From F1-120-MAGs118 sp013360535 (lineage in GTDB: Bacteria > Planctomycetota > UBA1135 > GCA-002686595), in the NCBI GenBank assembly GCA_026647215.1, contig JAPKHC010000047.1, positions 1 through 52,334 on the forward strand: DNA of 52,334 bases, read 5' to 3'. The translations under genes were made by a program, and so were the position numbers. This document shows positions 20,577 to 27,712 of the stretch, in pieces (the first letter of the stretch is position 1; each line of letters starts with the position of its first letter). Below the pieces are notes generated by a model. The model had not been told where the DNA came from. It saw only the letters and a list, made by a program, of their open reading frames with translations, and searched no databases.

Positions 20577-22631
20577 TCAGTCGCTGGCGAGCGCATGCTG
20601 CGCTTCACCCAGCAAGAACTTGGCCAACTCGTAGTTGTGTGCGCCCACAGACCCATCGGCCCGTACGGACTCCAGCGCAGTCCGTGCCTTCGCGATGGCC
20701 TCCGGCGCGACTCCGCGGGCTGCGGCGGTGGCGAGCTCGCGCTCGAGCCGCGCGAGTTCCTTCCCGATCTCCGCTTGCCAGTCCGCGAACATCTTGTCGT
20801 AGCCCGCCTCGTGGCACAGCACGCAGGTCTGCGGCTTGGGCTTCACGATGTCCGGCGCCTCGCCGTGGCACTCGTAGCAGTCCATCTCGCCCATCGTGCC
20901 CGGCTTGGGCTCCGCGAGGAACGCGAGCGAGCCCCGCAGCATGCCGTCCTGCGCCGTGTGGCAGTTCGAGCACTCGGAGACGTCGAACTTCTCGCTCTCC
21001 TGATGGTGGCAGGTCGCGCACTCGCTGCGCGGGAAGGCGGGCTTGCCGTGCTCGGTCGTGCTGTGGCACTTCGAGCAGTCCATGCCCTGCGCGAGGTGCG
21101 ACGCGTGCGGGAAGGCCTGTTCAGCACGCGAGAAGCTCGCGGAGCCTCCGGTGCCGGCATGGCACTCGCTGCAGCCCTCGGTCGTGCGCGCCGGGAAGCC
21201 GGAGGCCACTGGAGTCTCGCTGGCGAGCGAGAGCGCCGCGCGCGCGCCGTCGACACGCTCGGCCGCGACCCGCAGCGCATCGAGCGCATAGGTCACGTTG
21301 TGCGCGCCCTTGGAGCCGTCGAGAGCGACGAGGAGGTAGTTGCGCTCCGCGTCGCGGAAGAGCTGCGCCGCGGGGTCGGAGTCCTTGCCCTCGAGCGCCG
21401 CGCGCAGGTCCTCGATCGCCGGCTGCAGGCGCGCGAGCTGCTCGCTCACGGCCCCCTGCCACTCGCCGAGCATGCCGTCGAAGCTCGGCCCGTGGCAGTG
21501 CACGCAGTCGACGTTGCCCGCGCGCGCGACGCTCGCGCCCGCGCCATGCGCGCCGTGATGTCCGCCCTTCGTGGGCGCCGCGGTGGCGAGCGAACTCTCG
21601 CGCCCGGTGTGGCAGGCGTCGCACACCACGCGCGTCGTGTACATGCGGCTCGGCCGCGGCTCGACGCCGACGGCGCCTTCGCCCGCGAACAGCTTCTTCG
21701 CCGCGTCGTGCGAGCTCTCGTGGCAGCTCCCGCAGCCTTCCTTGCGCGTCGCCTTCGGCGTCTCGAGCGCGAGCAGGCCGTGGCTGATCTGATCGTGGCA
21801 CTCGAAGCACTCGACCTTGTGCTCGGTGACGTGCATCTCGTGCAGGAACGCGGTCTCGCCGATGCGCTCGATGTGCCCGGCCTCGCCGTGGCAGGAGTGG
21901 CAGCGCTCGCGCCGGACCTGTCCGTCGCCCTCGATCACCGGATCGTGGCACTCGCGGCAGTCGACGCCGCGCGCGACGTAGTCGGAGTGGTCGAACGAAC
22001 GTCCCGCGACGACGATCTCGTGGTCGGGAGCGCCGTGGCACTTCGTGCACTCGGAGAGCTGCGCGATGCGCCCGCCTTCCGCGTCAGGCATGAAGTGGCA
22101 TGTGTAGCAGACCGTGCGGTCGACCGACATGTGCTGGCCCTGCTCGACCTGACTGTGGCAGGACGTGCAGCGCAGGCGTCGGCCGCGGCGGCTCTCGAGC
22201 AGGTGGTGGCGGTGGTCGAAGTCGATCTCGCCGAACGACACCGGGCCCTCGAGCAGGCGCACGTTGTGGCAGCCCGAGCGCATGCAGCTCGAGTCGGAGA
22301 CCTCGGCCCAGGGCTTGGTGCCCTGCGTGCGCGTGACGTACTTCGCGAGCTGCGAGAGCGCCTTGAACTTGCCCTCCAGCGTCTCGACCGAGCCCGGCTC
22401 GTAGTGGCACTCGATGCAACCCACGTCCTTGTGGGGCGAGTCCTGCCACGACTTGAAGTAGGGCTCCATGATGTGGCAGGAGTTGCAGAAGTCGGGCTGC
22501 GCCGTGTGGTGCACCGCGGTGTAGGTGATCGCGGTCAGCCCCGCCGTGCCGAACAGGCCGAGCACGAACAATCGCCCCGCCCACGTGACGAGGCTGTCCC
22601 ACAGTCCCGCGAACAGGCCCTGGCGCTTCAC
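20577..22631 (-). CDS. NapC/NirT-type 18-heme cytochrome c
   Basis: The 684-residue protein has an uncleaved N-terminal anchor (LFVLGLFGTAGLTAITYTAV) followed by the NapC/NirT-type start FCNSCHIMEPYFKSWQDSPH. It has 18 heme sites: 17 CXXCH and one CX4CH (CMRSGCH near residue 116). NapC proteins are usually tetraheme quinol dehydrogenases, so this is a much longer form. Two helical stretches, about residues 400-455 and 620-680, share the pattern DGSxGAHN and look like an internal duplication. It overlaps the upstream gene by four bases (ATGA), so it is part of the bc-type operon. It would take electrons from quinol or the bc complex and spread them along a periplasmic heme wire. No nitrate or nitrite reductase is encoded here. 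Confidence 0.88.
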   Translation of the reverse strand: MKRQGLFAGLWDSLVTWAGRLFVLGLFGTAGLTAITYTAVHHTAQPDFCNSCHIMEPYFKSWQDSPHKDVGCIECHYEPGSVETLEGKFKALSQLAKYVTRTQGTKPWAEVSDSSCMRSGCHNVRLLEGPVSFGEIDFDHRHHLLESRRGRRLRCTSCHSQVEQGQHMSVDRTVCYTCHFMPDAEGGRIAQLSECTKCHGAPDHEIVVAGRSFDHSDYVARGVDCRECHDPVIEGDGQVRRERCHSCHGEAGHIERIGETAFLHEMHVTEHKVECFECHDQISHGLLALETPKATRKEGCGSCHESSHDAAKKLFAGEGAVGVEPRPSRMYTTRVVCDACHTGRESSLATAAPTKGGHHGAHGAGASVARAGNVDCVHCHGPSFDGMLGEWQGAVSEQLARLQPAIEDLRAALEGKDSDPAAQLFRDAERNYLLVALDGSKGAHNVTYALDALRVAAERVDGARAALSLASETPVASGFPARTTEGCSECHAGTGGSASFSRAEQAFPHASHLAQGMDCSKCHSTTEHGKPAFPRSECATCHHQESEKFDVSECSNCHTAQDGMLRGSLAFLAEPKPGTMGEMDCYECHGEAPDIVKPKPQTCVLCHEAGYDKMFADWQAEIGKELARLERELATAAARGVAPEAIAKARTALESVRADGSVGAHNYELAKFLLGEAQHALASD

Positions 22632-23881
22632 GAGGCCCTCCCCACGCGCTTGCGCCGCCCCGCGAGCTCGCGCGCGTGCATCGCCAGCGCGATCGCGAAA
22701 GCCAGCGACACGGCGAAGAAGATCGCGGTGAAGATCTTGCGGTCGCGGAAGATGCGGTTCTTGGTCGCGAGGTCCTCGAGCGTCTTGTTGACCATGCCCT
22801 GACCGCGGTTGAGCACGTCGTCGAGCGCCGCCGGGTCGAGCGAGTGCGTCATCGTGCGCGCGCGCACGAGCAGCCCGCGCGCGTCGTCGAGGTAACCACG
22901 CTCGATGCCGAGGAACAGCCCGCGCTCACCCGCCTTGTCGACCGCGAGTTCGGCCTCGTGGATCGTCTGGCCGAGCTTCTTCACGTCGTCGTGCAGCGTG
23001 CGCCCGACCGCCAGCGCCTTGTCTCCGGGCTCCGTGTGGCACGCGCCGCAGTGGCCCTCGGCATCGCCGACGAAACGCTCGAGGGTCGGCTTCTGCACGC
23101 CGTGGTTGGAGTGGCAGGCCGTGCACTGCACCGAACCCGTCGCGCCCGCGCTCTTCGCGTGCGGGCTCTTGTCGTAGTAGTCCTGCACGACCGAGTGGCA
23201 CTGGCCGCAGACCTGCTCGACCTCTCCGACGCGCGGCGGCAGCGCGCCGTGCGAGCCGTGGCAGTCCGTGCACGACGGCGCGGCCGGGTGAGCGTCCTCG
23301 AGCAGCGCCTGGCCATGCACCGACGTGCGGTAGGCCTCGGGCTGCGTCGCCGGGAGGCCGTACTGCGCCATCAGCTTCTCGTCGCCGTGGCAGCGCCCGC
23401 AGGTCTCGACCTGCCGCTGGGGATGCACGGGCGAGAGCGGATCCGACGGCGCGAGCACGCCGTGGCTGCCGTGGCAGGACACGCAAGTCGCGACGTTGGC
23501 GTCTTCCTTGAGCGCGAGCTGCGCGCCGTGCTGGCTCGTCCAGTACAGCGAGAGCTGGTCGGTGCGCAGGCCAAAGTTGCGCAGCCGGTCGACGTCGGAG
23601 TGGCAGGTGCCGCACGTGTCGACGGCCTCGCGCGGGTTCTTGAGCGAGCGCAGCGCCGTCCCGTGCGCGCGCGCGACCTCGACCTCGCCGGGGTTGCCGC
23701 CGTGGCACGTGATGCAGTCGACGGCGGCGCGCGTGTGCACGCTCGCGCGCGCCTGCAGCGCCTCGGCGCCGTGGCAGGTGACGCAGTTGGCGGTGCGAGG
23801 CTGGCTCGCGGGCGACTGGAAGGCGTGCGCGCGCGGCGCGAGCAGCGCGACGGCGAGCAGGGCGACTTGGCGCAGCTTCAC
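22628..23881 (-). CDS. Nonaheme c-type cytochrome with C-terminal membrane anchor
   Basis: The 417-residue protein has a signal peptide (KLRQVALLAVALLAPRAHAF), nine CXXCH sites (CVTCH, CITCH, CGTCH, CVSCH, CGRCH, CTDCH, CGQCH, CTACH, CGACH), a helical segment, and a C-terminal transmembrane helix (IFTAIFFAVSLAFAIALAM). The GTG start at 23881 has GGAG 6 bases upstream and overlaps the upstream stop by four bases, so it is translationally coupled to the cytochrome b C-terminal subunit. It probably replaces cytochrome c1 or f as the c-type subunit of the bc-type complex. The long open frame upstream of this start is shadow. Confidence 0.9.
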   Translation of the reverse strand: MKLRQVALLAVALLAPRAHAFQSPASQPRTANCVTCHGAEALQARASVHTRAAVDCITCHGGNPGEVEVARAHGTALRSLKNPREAVDTCGTCHSDVDRLRNFGLRTDQLSLYWTSQHGAQLALKEDANVATCVSCHGSHGVLAPSDPLSPVHPQRQVETCGRCHGDEKLMAQYGLPATQPEAYRTSVHGQALLEDAHPAAPSCTDCHGSHGALPPRVGEVEQVCGQCHSVVQDYYDKSPHAKSAGATGSVQCTACHSNHGVQKPTLERFVGDAEGHCGACHTEPGDKALAVGRTLHDDVKKLGQTIHEAELAVDKAGERGLFLGIERGYLDDARGLLVRARTMTHSLDPAALDDVLNRGQGMVNKTLEDLATKNRIFRDRKIFTAIFFAVSLAFAIALAMHARELAGRRKRVGRAS

Positions 23882-24462
23882 GGCAGCTCCTTGAGGGCGA
23901 ACCCGACGAGCGCGAGCACGAACAGGGCCACGGCGCCGAGCACCGGCGCGCGCGAGGCGAGCGAGCCGTCGCGCGAGCGGTCGAGGCGCGGCAGTGCGAG
24001 GAACAGCAGGCCGACCCCGAGCATCAGGGTCCACGCGAGCCACGCGAGCGAGTGCGGGAAGAGCGACAGGAACGCCATCGGCGCACGCGCGAACCACTGC
24101 ACGTGGGTCTCGCTCGGCGGATTCTGCAGGTCGATCGGCCGTCCGACGCCGGTCGGCAGCTGGCCCGCGAGCACGACGATCGCGCCGAGCACGACCATCC
24201 ACCACGCCGACCAGTGGAGCACGTGGTACGGGAACAGGCGATGGCCCTCGCGGCGGATGCGCGGCCCGTCCATCGCGACCAGCCCCTCGACGGGGTCGTC
24301 GCGCAGCACCTTGCGAGCCCGGCGACCCGGCCCCGCCGTGACGTGCAGCACCGGCTTGCCGCCAGCGCGCAGCGCGCGCACTTCGAGCCCGCGGGCCCGC
24401 AGCTTGCTCGCGACTTCCTCGACCTGCTCGGGACTCGCGCCCCGTTCGAGCACGACGATCAT
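23878..24462 (-). CDS. Cytochrome b C-terminal (subunit IV-like) protein with N-terminal DAHP-synthase-like domain
   Basis: Of 194 residues, about 83-190 form three membrane helices like subunit IV of split cytochrome b (PYHVLHWSAWWMVVLGAIVV, PHSLAWLAWTLMLGVG, then a last helix ending FALKELP). Residues 1-70 (MIVVLERGASPEQVEEVASK) resemble the small ferredoxin-fold N-terminal domain of DAHP synthases (pattern MIVVMKPGASEEQIE...). The Rieske gene two positions upstream carries a similar domain. This is a sequence-pattern judgement. The start overlaps the cytochrome b stop by four bases (ATGA). It would form part of the quinol-oxidising core. The added domain would sit on the cytoplasmic side before the first helix; its role is unknown. 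Confidence 0.8.
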   Translation of the reverse strand: MIVVLERGASPEQVEEVASKLRARGLEVRALRAGGKPVLHVTAGPGRRARKVLRDDPVEGLVAMDGPRIRREGHRLFPYHVLHWSAWWMVVLGAIVVLAGQLPTGVGRPIDLQNPPSETHVQWFARAPMAFLSLFPHSLAWLAWTLMLGVGLLFLALPRLDRSRDGSLASRAPVLGAVALFVLALVGFALKELP

Positions 24463-25094
24463 GAGCCACCGGCCTTCCCGCGACGCACGTCGCGCACGAT
24501 GAGACTGAAGCTCGAGATCAGGAGCATCCACACCATCCACGGCACGAACAGCGAGTGCGCCGAATACGTGCGGCTGAGCGTCGTGGCGCTCACTTCCGCG
24601 CCGCCGCGCACGATCGCGGCGAGCTGCGGCCCGACCAGCGGGATCGTCTCGACGTCCGCGAGGATCGTGCGCACGCGCCAGTAGGCGTCGTTGTCCCAGG
24701 TGAGCAGCTCGCCAGTGAACGCGGACAGGATCACGAGCGCCGTCGCCAGCACGCCGAGGTACCAGTACCACGCCCGTCCGCGGTAGCGCGCCGCGACGAC
24801 CGCGCGCGCGAGATGGAACAGGCAGGCGATGATCAGCGCCGACGACGACCAGTGGTGCAGCCCGCGCACGAGCCAGCCCCAGTTCACGTCGCGCATGATG
24901 AACTGCACGCTCTCCGCGACCGCATCCGGCGACGGCTGGTAGTAGAGCGACATCAGGATGCCGGTGAAGACCTGCAGCAGGAACAGCGCGATCACCAGCG
25001 CTCCCAGGCCGAGGTCGCCGCGCAGCTCGTGCGGGATCGGCGAGCGCAGCGCCGCCTTGAGCATGTCGGGAATGCCTTGTTCACGTTCGGCCAT
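24459..25094 (-). CDS. Cytochrome b N-terminal (b6-type) subunit, one heme-ligand His missing
   Basis: The 211-residue protein has four membrane helices of cytochrome b6 type (LVIALFLLQVFTGILMSLYY, then HHWSSSALIIACLFH, then YLGVLATALVILSAFTGELL, then AHSLFVPWMVWMLLI). Ligand candidates are H80 and H94 in helix B (correct 14-residue spacing) and H180 in helix D. The fourth ligand, expected 14-15 residues after H180, is Ser (S194/S195). The heme nearer the cytoplasmic side (bH/bn) would therefore lack one axial ligand unless another residue serves. It is the core quinol-oxidising subunit of a bc-type complex. It starts 3 bases after the Rieske stop. The protein ends at the helix D region, so this is a split cytochrome b. 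Confidence 0.9.
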   Translation of the reverse strand: MAEREQGIPDMLKAALRSPIPHELRGDLGLGALVIALFLLQVFTGILMSLYYQPSPDAVAESVQFIMRDVNWGWLVRGLHHWSSSALIIACLFHLARAVVAARYRGRAWYWYLGVLATALVILSAFTGELLTWDNDAYWRVRTILADVETIPLVGPQLAAIVRGGAEVSATTLSRTYSAHSLFVPWMVWMLLISSFSLIVRDVRRGKAGGS

Positions 25095-25097
25095 GGC

Positions 25098-25730
25098 TCA
25101 GACCTCCCGCCGCAGGAACAGGTCGTCGCCGGAGACTTCCACCGGGAAGGTCTGCAGCGGCACCGACGGCGGGCCCTTGACCACGTTGCCATACACGTCG
25201 AACTCGCCGCCGTGGCAGGGGCAGACGAGCAGGTTGCGCTCTTCCTTCCACTCGAGGTGGCACACGCTCATGTGCGTGCAGATCGCGCTGGTCGCGTAGA
25301 AGCGTCCGTTGGCGCCGCGGATCAGGAGCATCGTGCGCCCGAACAGCCGCTCGCCCATCTCCTGCGCGGTGCCGACCTTGACGAGGTCGCGCTCGCCGAG
25401 CATGCCCTTGGGCGGCAGGAGGAATCCGGCGACCGGCGCGGCGGCGCCCATCGCCGTCAGGAGCCCGAGGCCGCCGACGAGTCCCGTCATCATGCGCCGG
25501 CGGATGCGCAGGCGCTGGTACTGCTGGCGCGTGAGGATCGGCACGATGTCGATGTCGCCGCGCTCCGCCAGCGCCTTGTCGAGCGCGTCCGGGTCGCCGT
25601 CTCCCGACAGCCCGACCACGGTCTGGTCGTCGCCCCGCGACACCTCGGCCTTCCATCCGAGCTGCGTCACGGTGCGCACCACGGAGTCGACCAGTTCCTG
25701 CGAGGCCTTGGGATCGAGTACGAGAATCAT
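25098..25730 (-). CDS. Rieske 2Fe-2S protein with extra N-terminal DAHP-synthase-like domain
   Basis: The 210-residue protein has three parts. Residues 1-75 (MILVLDPKASQELVDSVVRT ... IDIVPI) resemble the N-terminal domain of DAHP synthase. Residues 78-106 are a basic stretch plus anchor helix (RRRMMTGLVGGLGLLTAM). The rest is a Rieske fold with C151-T-H153 and C170-P-C-H173 as 2Fe-2S ligands. The usual CTHLGC box is CTHMSVC here, so the disulfide-type Cys falls one residue later than normal (C157 instead of 156). It is the electron acceptor of the bc-type complex. It is the first gene of the tight Rieske/cyt b/subunit IV/9-heme cluster. Confidence 0.9.
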   Translation of the reverse strand: MILVLDPKASQELVDSVVRTVTQLGWKAEVSRGDDQTVVGLSGDGDPDALDKALAERGDIDIVPILTRQQYQRLRIRRRMMTGLVGGLGLLTAMGAAAPVAGFLLPPKGMLGERDLVKVGTAQEMGERLFGRTMLLIRGANGRFYATSAICTHMSVCHLEWKEERNLLVCPCHGGEFDVYGNVVKGPPSVPLQTFPVEVSGDDLFLRREV

Positions 25731-25769
25731 GGCGAGGTGGGGTGAGGTGCGACCTTCGGGGACAACGCC

Positions 25770-25802
25770 AGCCGGGCGCTCGGACGCTCCGAGCGCCCGG
25801 CT
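25770..25802 (-). terminator. 15-bp perfect hairpin between cytochrome c554-like and Rieske genes
   Basis: AGCCGGGCGCTCGGA (25770-25784) and TCCGAGCGCCCGGCT (25788-25802) are perfectly complementary around a 3-base loop. No T run follows on the minus strand. It may attenuate transcription from the c554-like gene into the bc cluster or stabilise the upstream mRNA. Confidence 0.65.
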
Positions 25803-25846
25803 GGATCACTTCGATGCGGGACCGCGACCGGTCCCGTCTCGCGCGA

Positions 25847-26551
25847 CTAGCCGTCGACGCTGCACTTGCCGTCGGCGCACTCCGGCGTCGGGCACTTGTC
25901 GCCGCAGCCGCACTTCTTCGCGAGCTCCTTCTTCTCCGCCTCGCTGCGTTCCTTCTTCGGGTTGAGGTGGCGCGTCTCGGCGATCCGCTTCTGGTAGCAG
26001 AAGGGCTTGAAGGTCGGGCTCTCGTTGTTGTGGCAGGTGACGCACAGCTTCTGCTCGGGCTTGCCGATGATCTCGCCCTCGCCCAGCGCCTTCTTGGCCG
26101 GGTCCTCGCTGGCGGCGGCCTGCATGCGCGCCTTCATGTGCGCCTCGCCCGGGCCGTGGCAGGACTCGCACTGCACGCCGAGCTTGATGTCGAACTTCTT
26201 GTCGAGCTGCTCCGCCGGGACGCCGAAGCCCGTGATGTGGCACTTCAGGCACTTGTCGTCCTTCTGCGGCTCGGTGACGCCCTTCTCGGCCCCGGCCTTC
26301 TTCGCTTCCTCGCTGCCGAGCGCTTCCCACGCCTTGGCGTGCTTCATCTTCATCCACGTGCCGTGCTGGTCGCCGGTCTCGGCGGAGCTGTGGCAGTTCT
26401 TGCACTTGGCCGCGCCGACGTACTTGTTGGCCTTGGCCTGGGCCGGCTCCGCTGCGTTGCCACCCGAGGACAGTCCGACGACGGCGAGGCCGATCAGCGC
26501 GACGGCCGCTGCAAGGCAGATGCGGGTCAAACCAAGCTTCGAGTTCTTCAT
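25847..26551 (-). CDS. Tetraheme cytochrome c554-like protein with Cys-rich tail
   Basis: The 234-residue protein has a signal peptide (ICLAAAVALIGLAVVGLSSG ... NAAEP) and four CXXCH sites (CKNCH, CLKCH, CESCH, CVTCH) spaced as in the cytochrome c554 family, with HGTWMKMKHAKAW near the first. It is Lys-rich, unlike the Arg-rich neighbours. The last ~25 residues form a Cys-rich tail (KKCGCGDKCPTPECADGKC) with six Cys outside heme motifs, suggestive of a metal or cluster site. It is likely a soluble periplasmic carrier between the bc complex and the outer-membrane conduit. GGAG lies about 7 bases upstream of the ATG. Confidence 0.9.
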   Translation of the reverse strand: MKNSKLGLTRICLAAAVALIGLAVVGLSSGGNAAEPAQAKANKYVGAAKCKNCHSSAETGDQHGTWMKMKHAKAWEALGSEEAKKAGAEKGVTEPQKDDKCLKCHITGFGVPAEQLDKKFDIKLGVQCESCHGPGEAHMKARMQAAASEDPAKKALGEGEIIGKPEQKLCVTCHNNESPTFKPFCYQKRIAETRHLNPKKERSEAEKKELAKKCGCGDKCPTPECADGKCSVDG

Positions 26552-26628
26552 CCTGGGTCTCCGAATTGGAAGGAAGGGTGTTCCGCGGGATCGCGTCCGT
26601 GTGGGCCCGGTCCCGAGATCGTGTAAGG

Positions 26629-27471
26629 CTAGTGCTGGGCCTCGGGTGCGCGTTCGCTCGTGCGGTCGGCGAAGGCCGCGCGTGCGTTCTCGTAGACGAG
26701 GTCCGAACGGTCGCGACCCAGGCGCGCCACGATCCGCGCAGCCTCACGATCGTCGACCGAAGCGATCAGGGCGCGCGCACTCGCGGCGCGGGTCTCGTCG
26801 CGCAGCGTCGGCGAGAGCGCGAGCGACTCGAGCAGCTCGCGGGCGAGCGCTTCCCGGGGCGCGCGGCGCTCGAGCCAGCGGGTGGCCGCGACGTCGAGCG
26901 GTTCGCCAAGGCTGGCGGCGCGCTCGAAGAGCGCCGGGGCCGCCGGAAGTTGGCGTTCGTAGGAAATTCTCAGCGCCGCCATGCGCTGGGGCTGGGTTCC
27001 GTCCGCTTCGAAGGCGGCGGCGGCCCGAAGCGCGAGTTCTTCCGCACCCTGCACCGCGGAAAATTCCGCGTACCAGCTCGCTTCCCCGCGGGCATCGGCG
27101 GCTTCGAGCTTCATCGGCCTAGCGAGCGGCTCGGGCTCGCCCGCCTCGAGATCACTTTCCGCCGCGATGGCGCGCGCCGCAGCGGGCCCCGCCACCACGA
27201 GGTTGGCCTGCAGCTCCGTCGGCGCTTCGCGACGCTCGGCCGCGAACTCGGCCTGGGCCGTCGGAACCGCGGCAAACGCGGTTTCCGAGCCTTCCGGCAG
27301 CTCCTGCATCGAACGCAGCGACAGCAGCACGCTCAGCAGCGCCACCCCGGCGATGCCGCACAGGACGGCCATTTCCGCGCGCGCGCGGCGCTCGAAGGCA
27401 GCGACCGAACGCGGCTCCTCGAAGCCGGAGAGCGCGCGGCGAATCTCGTTGAAGCTGAGGGTGCGATCCAT
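26629..27471 (-). CDS. Predicted single-pass membrane protein, unknown function
   Basis: The 280-residue protein has a short cytoplasmic N-terminus (MDRTLSFNEIRRALSGFEEP), one transmembrane helix near residues 35-52 (AVLCGIAGVALLSVLLSL), and an Ala/Glu-rich helical exterior. The C-terminal half resembles HEAT-like helical repeats (LARELLESLALSPTLRDETR, RIVARLGRDRSDLVYENA). No family is recognised. It is the first gene after a consensus sigma-54 promoter and precedes the c554-like gene by 77 bases. It may be an assembly or regulatory component of the electron-transfer operon. The ATG at 27471 is chosen because the promoter lies just upstream; the longer open frame would extend through the promoter. 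Confidence 0.65.
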   Translation of the reverse strand: MDRTLSFNEIRRALSGFEEPRSVAAFERRARAEMAVLCGIAGVALLSVLLSLRSMQELPEGSETAFAAVPTAQAEFAAERREAPTELQANLVVAGPAAARAIAAESDLEAGEPEPLARPMKLEAADARGEASWYAEFSAVQGAEELALRAAAAFEADGTQPQRMAALRISYERQLPAAPALFERAASLGEPLDVAATRWLERRAPREALARELLESLALSPTLRDETRAASARALIASVDDREAARIVARLGRDRSDLVYENARAAFADRTSERAPEAQH

Positions 27472-27518
27472 GGCGGCGGAGAGGCGGGTGCGGTTCGGTC
27501 GGGACCGATCGAACGAGT

Positions 27519-27533
27519 GGCAAGCTACGTGCC
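27519..27533 (-). promoter_or_regulatory. Consensus sigma-54 promoter of the c554/bc operon
   Basis: Read on the minus strand, GGCACG-TAGC-TTGC runs from 27533 to 27520 and matches all fixed positions of the sigma-54 -24/-12 consensus. The predicted start of transcription is about 27508, 37 bases upstream of the ATG at 27471. A 22-base inverted repeat (27493-27514) overlaps the predicted start site. Confidence 0.75.
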
Positions 27534-27712
27534 GTCCGTGAACGGGGCGCTGGGCCAATCTGCGCACGTCCAAGGGGCCGGACTGCGCGCTGTCCCCCAC
27601 CGTTCGCGGGGGCGCCAAGGCCGCAGCACGCGAAAAACACCGCGGGCGCGGTCGGCCCCCACGCTGGGCTGAAGTGCGTAGGAGCCTCCCGCGCCCGCGA
27701 AGGCGCAAGCCG

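Noticed and set aside
20577..22631. NapC-type protein as part of nitrate or nitrite respiration
   Set aside because: No napA, nrfA or other reductase gene is in the window, and the protein is far longer than NapC or NirT.
27518..27533. A sigma-54-like site on the plus strand at the same place as the minus-strand promoter
   Set aside because: The sequence is nearly palindromic, but the plus-strand reading has GTGC instead of TTGC and no plus-strand gene follows.
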